NCBI GenBank assembly: GCA_905480215.1
Contig: CAJQPL010000045.1
Span: forward strand, 1 to 52,296
Direction of reading: 5' to 3'
DNA from: an uncultured Woeseiaceae bacterium
GTDB lineage: Bacteria > Pseudomonadota > Gammaproteobacteria > Steroidobacterales > Woeseiaceae
Length of the DNA stretch: 52,296 bases
In this document: positions 1 to 7,152 of the stretch, in pieces
Numbering within the stretch: position 1 is the first letter of the stretch
How the letters are laid out: each line of letters begins with the position of its first letter
Program-made: the position numbers and the translations under genes
The notes under the pieces: model-generated
What the model was told of the DNA's origin: nothing
Database searches by the model: none
Seen by the model: the letters and a program-made list of their open reading frames with translations, nothing else

Positions 1-56
1 AGCTGCGGCATCCGACCCGTTCGGATCAACTGCGGAGCTTCTTGCTCGAAGATTAG
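1..56 (+). other. possible 3' end of an upstream gene
   Basis: The first bases stay open in frame 3 and end at a TAG at 54-56, nine bases before the tRNA. The predicted tail LRHPTRSDQLRSFLLED has a plausible charged C-terminal composition. A second frame, starting at base 2, also stays open but runs into the tRNA and stops at 101-103, so it is less likely. Too little sequence is present to name a product, and a non-coding tRNA leader is equally possible. Confidence 0.2.
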
Positions 57-64
57 AAAGTTAC

Positions 65-141
<77 letters not shown>

Positions 142-321
142 TTTTTGGACTGACAAACCGCGATTACGTCCGAGACCGTGAATTGTCCGCATGTCGGGCG
201 TTTAGTCGCCCGACTGCTGCCCCCCCACATCAATGCTTTGCCAGCTTCTGCGACTAGCCAACGATTCATCGCTGTCCATGCGCTACACTGGAGAAAACGA
301 TATGTATTTGTGGGGAAGATC

Positions 322-1056
322 ATGAGTGTCGCTGTTGTAACCGGCGCCAGCTCCGGCATTGGCGCGGCGATTGCAATCGCATTCGCAGAAGCCGGATGGG
401 ACGTTATGGCCGCGGGGCGTGACGAAGGCCGCCTCGAAGAAGTCGCCGACGTGTCAGACAATATTGCGATCTGGTCGGGAGAACTCAGTGAGTCGGAAGA
501 ATGTCGTGAACTGATCGCTGACGCAGTTGACGAATTCGGCAGCATCGATTGTCTCGTTAACTGTGCGGGCATCTTCGTGCGAACCGACACTGCGACCACT
601 ACTGACGAGGAATGGCGAGACACGCTGACAATCAATCTCGATGTGCCGTTCTACCTAAGTCGCGCCGCGTTACCGCACTTGCAACAAACTCAGGGAAGCA
701 TAGTCAACATCGCTTCCAATTGGGGACTGAAAGCCAGTGATCAGGCAGCCGCTTATTGTGCCAGCAAAGGTGGCCTGGTCATGCTGAGTAAGGCGATGGC
801 TTTGGACACGGCCGCTGACGGCGTTCGCGTCAATGCTATTTGCCCCGGCAGCGTCGATACGCCAATGCTGGCCGCCGGCGCGGAACTAGCCGATCAGGAG
901 GTTGACGAATACCTCGCCGAGCAGGCCGCATCCAGTCCCAACGGTCGCATATCAACGCCGGAAGAAGTTGCCGGCCTCGTACTGTTCTTGGCTAGCGAGG
1001 CTGCCACGCAAATAAACGGCGTAGCGATTGCAATAGACGGTGGTGAGTCAGCTTAA
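322..1056 (+). CDS. SDR family NAD(P)-dependent oxidoreductase
   Basis: Classical short-chain dehydrogenase of 244 aa, the usual length. The cofactor motif TGASSGIG is at residues 7-14 and the NCAG structural motif at 80-83. The catalytic triad Ser132, Tyr145 and Lys149 has the standard spacing (YxxxK reads YCASK). The CPGSVDTPM loop and the C-terminal DGG of cytosolic SDRs are also present. The frame is open further upstream to a GTG at 178, but the protein family begins exactly at the ATG at 322, which follows a GGGGAAG ribosome site. The substrate cannot be read from the sequence; a beta-keto or hydroxyl group on an acyl or sugar substrate is typical. It is convergent with the rhomboid gene. 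Confidence 0.9.
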   Translation: MSVAVVTGASSGIGAAIAIAFAEAGWDVMAAGRDEGRLEEVADVSDNIAIWSGELSESEECRELIADAVDEFGSIDCLVNCAGIFVRTDTATTTDEEWRDTLTINLDVPFYLSRAALPHLQQTQGSIVNIASNWGLKASDQAAAYCASKGGLVMLSKAMALDTAADGVRVNAICPGSVDTPMLAAGAELADQEVDEYLAEQAASSPNGRISTPEEVAGLVLFLASEAATQINGVAIAIDGGESA

Positions 1057-1217
1057 GCAACTACTCGCCCGAGAAGTCGACATCCGTCCAGGGCACCGCA
1101 GTAACGTACAAGTCGCCGCTTGCTAAGGGATTAAAGCATTGCGGCGAGACCGCCTGACTAGCCGACGCAATTGCTGACGCTGTTGGCGCAGCCGCTAGCA
1201 ACGTTTCAGAAGTCGCT

Positions 1218-1859
1218 TTATCGGCGGCGGCTTGGAGATCTCCAATACCGAATGAGGCCATAGCCGAATATCATGCCACCAAGATGGGCGAAATTGGCCA
1301 CTCCCGGCATCGCACCGGTGGAACCGATGGATAGTTCGAACAAACCCAGCAAAATGACGAAATACTTCGCTTTGATGGGTATCGGTGGAAATAACAATAC
1401 GATGGTTCGATTGGGAAATGTCATGCCATAGGCAAGCAGAATCCCATACACGCCGCCGGATGCGCCAACTGTTGGCACGCCCCAGCCTTGCACCACGCCT
1501 ACCAGCAATTGCACGATGCCGGCGCCGACAACACACGCCAGGAAATAGGTAAGAAAGCGGCGCGGACCCATCAAACGTTCAATATCGCGACCAAACATCC
1601 ACAGCATCAACATGTTGAAGATGATGTGCGTCAGTGCGGCGGTATTGTGCATGAAGCCATAGCTTACAAGCTGCCACGGCAGGAACGGGGGGAACTGATA
1701 GCCAGGTGGACTGACCAAAGGCATCAACGCAAACAGGCGCTGCATAAGCTCAGGAGCAAAATGCTGCAACGCGAACACCAGACCATTTACGATCAGAAGG
1801 AGGAATATGACGTCCGGAATCGCGCTCGCTGCTTGTGGTTTACGGATTTGTTGGTTCAT
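1218..1859 (-). CDS. rhomboid family intramembrane serine protease
   Basis: A 213-aa integral membrane protein with about six hydrophobic segments. The rhomboid active site is complete: nucleophile Ser134 in GASGG, and general base His192 in NFAHLGG. The oxyanion-side pair His78 and Asn82 sits in HIIFNM. It is expected to cleave transmembrane segments of other membrane proteins; the substrate is unknown. The gene lies 43 bp behind the DUF2207 gene in the same direction and may be cotranscribed with it. The C-terminus RYWRSPSRRR is a short basic cytoplasmic tail. This is one of two rhomboids in the window. Confidence 0.9.
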   Translation of the reverse strand: MNQQIRKPQAASAIPDVIFLLLIVNGLVFALQHFAPELMQRLFALMPLVSPPGYQFPPFLPWQLVSYGFMHNTAALTHIIFNMLMLWMFGRDIERLMGPRRFLTYFLACVVGAGIVQLLVGVVQGWGVPTVGASGGVYGILLAYGMTFPNRTIVLLFPPIPIKAKYFVILLGLFELSIGSTGAMPGVANFAHLGGMIFGYGLIRYWRSPSRRR

Positions 1860-1902
1860 TCACTGTCCTGTTGGTAGACGACTTCGCCGTCAAAAATTGT
1901 CA

Positions 1903-3606
1903 TTACCAGCCGCCGCCACCGCCGCCACCACCACCACCGCCTGATGATCCACCACCGCCACTGCCCGACGATGATCCAGGTGGAGTGACAGATGAACTTA
2001 CAGACGAGTTTAGGCCACTTGAAATAGCACTGGTTGTCGCCGCAAGATTCGACGAATTCCAACTGCCGTCGTACCACGATGGGCTATAGCTGTTGCCATC
2101 AGGGGTTCGCATTGAGGCTAACAATGCTGCAAATTTTTCAGACCATTCCTGATCGACACCTAAGGCCAACGCGAACGGCAAGTACGCTTCAAAAAGCTCA
2201 GGTGTTTTCTCCGGCGGGTTTCGCAAATTCAGATCGTCCTTCTCAGCAACTTCGAGATAGTCCTTGAAACCCAACATTTCGTCGAGCAATACGCGACCCC
2301 GAATAGTCGGCCGCTTCATGATGATGGCGAAGAACACCATGGTTAAATACATCGATACAATCAATGCAATAAGAACCTGACTCGGGCCATCACTTATCTT
2401 TAGTGACACTACAGTAGCGACCAGAACGATAATAATCGCCGGAATATTCAAACCACCGTTGGTGCGAAAATATTTCTTCTTATAGTCGGTTTTCAGCGAT
2501 GCCTTGTGTTTCTCACGTGCCTTGCCCAATACCTCGTGATTGAGTTGCTTTAGCGTTACAACGTCGTCATCGTCTGCAAATAGCGCCTCGTACAGTTCCT
2601 GCTCCCCGGCAGCAAGCGTCTGTCGATTGTCCTCAGGCGCCATTCTCTTCAGCGAGTGAATACTGTCTTTGTGTTTGATCTGCAAATAGCCCTTAACCGC
2701 CAGACTGACAATCCCAGCTGTCATTACTTTGTTGTCGTAGTACATCTGCGATATGTAGCGTAGCGACGCTGGCGAAAAACCCTGCGGCGGTTGGTAACGT
2801 GTAACGATCACCCCTTCCGGCGGGTCTCTGCCCTCTGCACGCCACACCGGAATGTAATAGGCCAGCAACAACAAGAAACCAATGAGCGCGACTAGTAAAT
2901 CGCGATTATCACTCAGCAGCCACTGCAGGCGTTGCCAGTCGCTGGGCTCAGTTACCAGACCTTTCGGCCAGCCGACCACAATGGTCAAGCCGTGCGCAGG
3001 CGGCAAGGACTTGTTGGCGCGAAAGTGAATTTTCCCAGCCTCATCCATACTCGGACTATAGTCCTGCGCTTTGGATCCTCGACGCCCCGTATAGGCCTCT
3101 ATGTGAACAGCATTTCTCGCAACATCGAACTCAAACGTTACGCTAGCACTTGCCTTTTCTATCAGGAAGTCCCAGCGGTTTCCGGTCACATTCCAATACA
3201 GTTCATCGTGTTCGTTAAAGAAGCCGAGCATTCGATTCGCTCGATAACGAAAGGTGTAAGTATGTTCGCCTGGACTCAGCACTTTATCGGCATGACCGAA
3301 GTAGGTACGAATATCACGACGATTTCGCACCGTGTGAAACTGTTCGGGCAAGTCGTCGCGCAGCACAATCAGCGGTTCAACTGTGATCTCATGCTTGTTG
3401 CCAAGATTGTCCTGAAACTCCACGGGAAAGTCGCGATAGATGCCGCGCCTGATCTGCTTTCCTTCCGAACGCACTTTGATGGTCTCTGTAACCTCGATCA
3501 TGCCATCGGCAAAAACACGAACATCGCTGTGGAAGTTCAGGATGCGCTCGTCGGCGCCTGCCAACGAAGAAAATGCTAGCAACAAAAATAAGTAACAGCA
3601 CTTCAT
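1903..3606 (-). CDS. DUF2207 family predicted membrane protein
   Basis: Exported membrane protein of 567 aa. An N-terminal signal sequence (about residues 1-18) leads into a DUF2207 beta-rich domain (FHSDVRVFADGMIEVTETIKV). A transmembrane segment follows near residues 235-255 (LLVALIGFLLLLAYYIPVW), then a cytoplasmic region, and two more membrane spans near residues 390-430. The protein ends in a serine/glycine tail with a run of eleven glycines and a final Trp, a feature shared by many members of this family. The start ATG overlaps the LemA stop codon (ATGA), so the two are translationally coupled. LemA and DUF2207 proteins commonly occur together; their joint biochemical role is unknown. 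Confidence 0.88.
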   Translation of the reverse strand: MKCCYLFLLLAFSSLAGADERILNFHSDVRVFADGMIEVTETIKVRSEGKQIRRGIYRDFPVEFQDNLGNKHEITVEPLIVLRDDLPEQFHTVRNRRDIRTYFGHADKVLSPGEHTYTFRYRANRMLGFFNEHDELYWNVTGNRWDFLIEKASASVTFEFDVARNAVHIEAYTGRRGSKAQDYSPSMDEAGKIHFRANKSLPPAHGLTIVVGWPKGLVTEPSDWQRLQWLLSDNRDLLVALIGFLLLLAYYIPVWRAEGRDPPEGVIVTRYQPPQGFSPASLRYISQMYYDNKVMTAGIVSLAVKGYLQIKHKDSIHSLKRMAPEDNRQTLAAGEQELYEALFADDDDVVTLKQLNHEVLGKAREKHKASLKTDYKKKYFRTNGGLNIPAIIIVLVATVVSLKISDGPSQVLIALIVSMYLTMVFFAIIMKRPTIRGRVLLDEMLGFKDYLEVAEKDDLNLRNPPEKTPELFEAYLPFALALGVDQEWSEKFAALLASMRTPDGNSYSPSWYDGSWNSSNLAATTSAISSGLNSSVSSSVTPPGSSSGSGGGGSSGGGGGGGGGGGW

Positions 3607-4163
3607 TCGACCGAGCCCAGGTCGATCAATGGCACGTTCGCAGCATCGTCCGAGGTTTTCTGAAAGTAAACGCTTCGATCAAAACCGAACCAGGTTGCAA
3701 GCAAATTGCTCGGAACGGTTTCGGTCAGCGTGTTGTAGTCACGCACGGAGCCGTTGTAATAACGCCGCGCAAACTGCAGATAGTCTTCGGTTTCGACCAG
3801 TTCATTTTGCAGATTAAGGAAATTTTCGTTGGCTTTTAGATCCGGATAGCTTTCTGCCAGAACGATAAGACGTCCCAATCCGCTACTAATTTTGGCTTCG
3901 ACCTCACCCCTGGCTTCGACATCGGCAACCTGCATCGCCTCGGCCCGTAACACTGTCACAGCCTCAAGCGTTGCGCGCTCGTAGCTGGCGTATTGGTCTA
4001 CAGCGTCAACCAGCCTTGGGATCAGGTCATAGCGGCGCTGTAACTGGACATCTATATCACTCCAGGCGGTGCTGACTTGGTTGCGTGCGCCGACGAGGCG
4101 ATTGTAGATAATGACGCCAGCAACGAGAATCAGCGCTGCGACGAAAATCACGATCGTGCTCAT
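3603..4163 (-). CDS. lemA: LemA family protein
   Basis: A LemA-family protein of 186 aa. It has one N-terminal membrane span (TIVIFVAALILVAGVII) followed by a long helical domain. The family core NQVSTAWSDIDVQLQRRYDLIPRLV is recognisable, as is the ANENFLNLQNELVETEDYLQFARRYYN segment. The ATG at 4163 is preferred over an in-frame TTG six bases upstream. Its ribosome site GGAG lies nine bases before the ATG, inside the 3' arm of a short hairpin (see 4166-4189). The stop codon overlaps the DUF2207 start by four bases. Confidence 0.92.
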   Translation of the reverse strand: MSTIVIFVAALILVAGVIIYNRLVGARNQVSTAWSDIDVQLQRRYDLIPRLVDAVDQYASYERATLEAVTVLRAEAMQVADVEARGEVEAKISSGLGRLIVLAESYPDLKANENFLNLQNELVETEDYLQFARRYYNGSVRDYNTLTETVPSNLLATWFGFDRSVYFQKTSDDAANVPLIDLGSVE

Positions 4164-4165
4164 TA

Positions 4166-4189
4166 ACAAAGACTCCGTTTAGTGCGGAG
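4166..4189 (-). terminator. hairpin ahead of lemA: terminator or ribosome-site lock
   Basis: On the minus strand CTCCG (4189-4185 side) pairs with CGGAG (4177-4173 side) around a seven-base loop, followed by TCTTTGTT. It lies just past the DUF3570 stop codon and could end the leftward OMP operon. The 3' arm CGGAG is also the apparent ribosome-binding site of lemA, so the fold would also hide that site. The stem is only five base pairs, so either role is tentative. Confidence 0.4.
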
Positions 4190-4236
4190 CACATCGTAAC
4201 ATCGCTCAGGGACCTAAGCGTAAAGACCTTGGTTTG

Positions 4237-5379
4237 TTAGTACCAGATAGAAAAGTACAGTTGAAATACGTTGGCATCGAGCTTATACAGCGGCTCGCTA
4301 CCCAGCGGCGCCGCCGCTGATAGATCGGCGAAGTCGTCGTAGTCCACATGCAACAAATCGAGTGACGCTGAAATTGTCGCCTTCTTGATGAAACCCCAAT
4401 AATCATTTCCATCGTCATTCAGTAACTCGTAGCTCGCTTTGAGTTTGAAGGTATAGCTCGTGAGCGGACTAAGCTCTTTGTCGCGGCCGCGGAAATTGGT
4501 TTCCTGTGCACGCGCGAAGATATCGCGGTAGAAATCCGCGCCAGTCTGATTGTGGTATCTGAATTTTCCGGTAAATATAAATTCACGCCACGGATGGATA
4601 TAACTCAGAGCCGCAGTATGCCCGTCGATATTCCAGGTATCAGTAAAGAATCGATACTCACCTTCAATTGCCGCCCGGTAGGGCAGGAAGTAGCGGGCTC
4701 GCAGGCCAATCGCATTCGAAGTGCGTGTATTTGGGTATAGCTCAGGCTCGTAACTGTAGCCGAGGGCACTGCCAGCATCGAAATAACGCACAGATCGATA
4801 CGGATTGTTGAGGAAGCCCTCGTCCGTGGCAGTTTCAAAATTCAAAGTCGAAATTAGATTCTTGGTAAGAATCTGTGTAATACCGACGCTGTAAGTTTGT
4901 TTGTCGAGAGTTCGTTCAAAAGTCGGGTCATCTGCGCGTCTCACCAGGTCATCGCCCAAGGCGTAAGCAAGCGTTAGTGTGGTCAAGTCGCCGAACATAT
5001 CCTGACTGACGGAAAAGCTTACTGTCTCAGCATCGTAGTCGGACTCCTCGCTGCTAACGTAGTTGAGGCTCATGGTCGTGTTGCCATGCAGGTAGTCCAT
5101 ACCCAGAGACCATTGTTCACGTTCCTCGGTATAGGGGCTCGCAGTAGTGATGACATCGATGGAAGCCGAACTGACCATATCGATGTAATAGTTGCCTACC
5201 ACTGAAATGCTTTTGCCAACTTTCTTTCGTACTAAAACCGACGGACCATCAATCGTAACCCCACCTCCATCATAGAGATGATAAAGGACATCTGCCCTGT
5301 CCTCCGGTAACACACCTGCACTCGCACTAACGGTCATGGCTAGTAGCAAAGCGAAAACAGATATGCGTCGTAAGATCAT
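4237..5379 (-). CDS. DUF3570 family outer-membrane beta-barrel protein
   Basis: A secreted protein of 380 aa with a cleavable signal (MILRRISVFALLLAMTVSASA). The rest consists of alternating amphipathic strands and ends in an aromatic C-terminus (QLYFSIWY), typical of outer-membrane beta-barrels. The start region VLPEDRADVLYHLYDGGGVTIDGPSVLVRK matches DUF3570 as I remember it. DUF3570 genes normally sit directly after a DUF4266 lipoprotein gene, as here (24-bp gap). This is the last gene of the leftward five-gene operon. The function is unknown; an outer-membrane channel or scaffold for the exported heme protein upstream is inference. Confidence 0.85.
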   Translation of the reverse strand: MILRRISVFALLLAMTVSASAGVLPEDRADVLYHLYDGGGVTIDGPSVLVRKKVGKSISVVGNYYIDMVSSASIDVITTASPYTEEREQWSLGMDYLHGNTTMSLNYVSSEESDYDAETVSFSVSQDMFGDLTTLTLAYALGDDLVRRADDPTFERTLDKQTYSVGITQILTKNLISTLNFETATDEGFLNNPYRSVRYFDAGSALGYSYEPELYPNTRTSNAIGLRARYFLPYRAAIEGEYRFFTDTWNIDGHTAALSYIHPWREFIFTGKFRYHNQTGADFYRDIFARAQETNFRGRDKELSPLTSYTFKLKASYELLNDDGNDYWGFIKKATISASLDLLHVDYDDFADLSAAAPLGSEPLYKLDANVFQLYFSIWY

Positions 5380-5403
5380 TGGCTGGTCTTCGATTCCTAA
5401 GTA

Positions 5404-5643
5404 CTAGTTACAGCCGCAGCCACCACCAGCAGCGCCCTCGCCGCCTCGTGCACCCTCGCGAGACTCATAGACGTGCTGCATGTAAGAGCTGGAGATAGCA
5501 TCGGAATCCAGCGCCATGATGGGGTCGGCAAGCCGGTCGCGCTCGTAGGGTTTGACCCAGGGCTCAATCGGACCGCAGCCGGACAAGCCAGCGATGACCA
5601 GTAAGGACAGTAGAATTCGTCCAATTGGCAAGCGTTTCATCAT
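5404..5643 (-). CDS. DUF4266 small lipoprotein with Cys-Gly-Cys-Asn C-terminus
   Basis: A small lipoprotein of 79 aa from the ATG at 5643; the ATG at 5640 or an upstream ATG at 5661 are alternatives. The lipobox LSGC ends a hydrophobic signal. The mature part reads GPIEPWVKPYERDRLADPIM, the DUF4266 hallmark. The tail is rich in glycine (REGARGGEGAAGGGCGCN) and carries two cysteines one residue apart at the very end. A pair of thiols at the end of a flexible glycine tail suggests metal binding, disulfide chemistry or attachment to a partner, but no function is established. It is tightly linked to the DUF3570 gene. Confidence 0.85.
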   Translation of the reverse strand: MMKRLPIGRILLSLLVIAGLSGCGPIEPWVKPYERDRLADPIMALDSDAISSSYMQHVYESREGARGGEGAAGGGCGCN

Positions 5644-5707
5644 AATTGTTCCGTTTTGCATGTTGTTACTTTAGCGCCGCAAGCTGTTTCGAACCGTGAC
5701 CTCTGCC

Positions 5708-6388
5708 TCAGAAGAACACCGTGAAACCGAGGTGGCTTTCAAGATTGTGAGCTGTCTTCTCTTCGCCAATAATGTCGATATCAAATAGGTGATCGCGAAA
5801 ATCGAGGTGCAAAGCGATCGCATCAGTCAACAGGAAGCGGTAACCCGCACCAACGTTGACGGTAAATCGATCGTCACCGGCAAAGCGGGTCGAGCCCAGT
5901 CCAGCGATCAAGTACAAATTGGTGTTGTAAGCACGCCCTTCACCAAGGAATACTTCGCCGGGCAGGATGTTGTAGCCCAGACTCAAGTTGTAATACGTCA
6001 ATGTGCGTTCGTCGTCGGTAATTAAACGCGCGCCGCCCGACAAGGTTTCGAAGCTTGTCAGGCCGCCTTCCGACTGACCAACAGCTCCCTCGATAAAGAA
6101 GCCTTCTGTCATGTGGTATGCAAGCCGCAAACCGTAGGACATATCTGAGCCGAAGTCCTCAATGCTCATAATTCCCACGTAGCCACCAATTTCGAAGTCC
6201 TCGCGATCAATCGCGGGCTCCTTAATTTCCCGGCGTTTAACTTGCGGATTAACAACCTGCCCAGGCGGTTCCGCCGTCGGAGGCGGTGCCTCTTCACGGC
6301 CGAAGCCAAACAGATTTTTTGTCGCAGCGCAGCCTGAAAGGCTAACTATTGCAACAATTAGAAAAAGAACGCGAAGCCGACTTTCCAT
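5708..6388 (-). CDS. outer-membrane beta-barrel domain lipoprotein
   Basis: A protein of 226 aa with a lipoprotein signal (lipobox LSGC near residue 20) and a proline-rich linker (APPPTAEPPGQ). An eight-strand-type beta-barrel domain follows from about residue 65 to the C-terminal Phe-Phe (LGFTVFF). Strands such as YVGIMSIEDFG, FFIEGAVGQSE and LYLIAGLGSTRF resemble the outer-membrane beta-barrel family that often occurs in adjacent pairs. Its start codon lies inside the end of the upstream SH3/barrel gene in another frame (31-base overlap), which implies translational coupling. Confidence 0.8.
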   Translation of the reverse strand: MESRLRVLFLIVAIVSLSGCAATKNLFGFGREEAPPPTAEPPGQVVNPQVKRREIKEPAIDREDFEIGGYVGIMSIEDFGSDMSYGLRLAYHMTEGFFIEGAVGQSEGGLTSFETLSGGARLITDDERTLTYYNLSLGYNILPGEVFLGEGRAYNTNLYLIAGLGSTRFAGDDRFTVNVGAGYRFLLTDAIALHLDFRDHLFDIDIIGEEKTAHNLESHLGFTVFF

Positions 6389-7152
6389 TCTTCTACTTCC
6401 TCATTTTCGTCACGGCTAGTGAAAACCACGTAGCTCTTATACTCGGCACGCAACAAGAAACGTCGCGTGGCATATACTCGGAAGCCGGCACCAACATGTC
6501 CAATCTGATCGGTGCGGTCCTCGCCTTGAATAATCGTGCTCTTGGGTTCAGTACGAATAGCACCTGCGCCCAATGTAAAAAACGGTGACACGCGCCAGTC
6601 GGGGAAGGCTTCGTGTACGATATTGACACTGCCCATCCAACCATTGGAGAAGTTGCCCAGAATTTGCGAGCCCCAAAGTTCGACAGAGATATTCGGATTA
6701 AGCGAATAACTGCCGTAAAGAGAAATGATGTTCGCACCACCAAAGTCGCCAGCAAGGACACCAGTCTCCCACTTGGCATTGGTGAAATCTTCCAATCCCA
6801 GCTCGGCGAAACGGACAGTCGATCCATCGGACTGCAGCGTCTGTTCCATTTGCGAACCGGCGACCCATCCCTCGACGTTTTTGTCGGTACGAACTTTGTA
6901 CCAATCCGTCTTTTGCGAAATAACATCGACAGCGTCGCCGCGGTCGACGACATGAAAAATGGGGTAGCCCCGACCCGGGCCAGTGTGCATTTCAAGATAC
7001 GGGTCAGCAACCGTTACGCTTCGATAATCGTCAGCTGCGCAGGTCGGTGCTACAAAAAATATTTGCAGTGCGACAGCGACTAGGCATCCAAGCCAAATAT
7101 TATTAGTTGGCTGGGGCGTCGAAGGGATTGTTGTAATATTGGGCTCCGCCAT
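6358..7152 (-). CDS. SH3 domain plus outer-membrane beta-barrel protein
   Basis: A protein of 264 aa from the ATG at 7152. It has a signal-like hydrophobic stretch (IWLGCLVAVALQIFFVAPTCA, about residues 19-39). A bacterial SH3 domain follows (LEMHTGPGRGYPIFHVVDRGDAVDVI through VEGWV, about 45-105). The C-terminal half is a small beta-barrel ending in Phe-Phe-Phe. The barrel is related in pattern to that of the next gene. The start overlaps the end of the HzsA-like gene by 50 bases. An upstream in-frame ATG would extend the overlap to 134 bases and place the signal too far from the N-terminus. Bacterial SH3 domains often bind cell-wall peptides, which would fit an envelope tether. Confidence 0.8.
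   Translation of the reverse strand: MAEPNITTIPSTPQPTNNIWLGCLVAVALQIFFVAPTCAADDYRSVTVADPYLEMHTGPGRGYPIFHVVDRGDAVDVISQKTDWYKVRTDKNVEGWVAGSQMEQTLQSDGSTVRFAELGLEDFTNAKWETGVLAGDFGGANIISLYGSYSLNPNISVELWGSQILGNFSNGWMGSVNIVHEAFPDWRVSPFFTLGAGAIRTEPKSTIIQGEDRTDQIGHVGAGFRVYATRRFLLRAEYKSYVVFTSRDENEEVEEWKVGFAFFF

Noticed and set aside
1061-1261. Minus-strand 66-codon frame between the SDR and rhomboid genes
   Set aside because: Alanine/serine-rich, starts inside the rhomboid gene, and has no ribosome site or recognisable family. It is possibly real but not supported.
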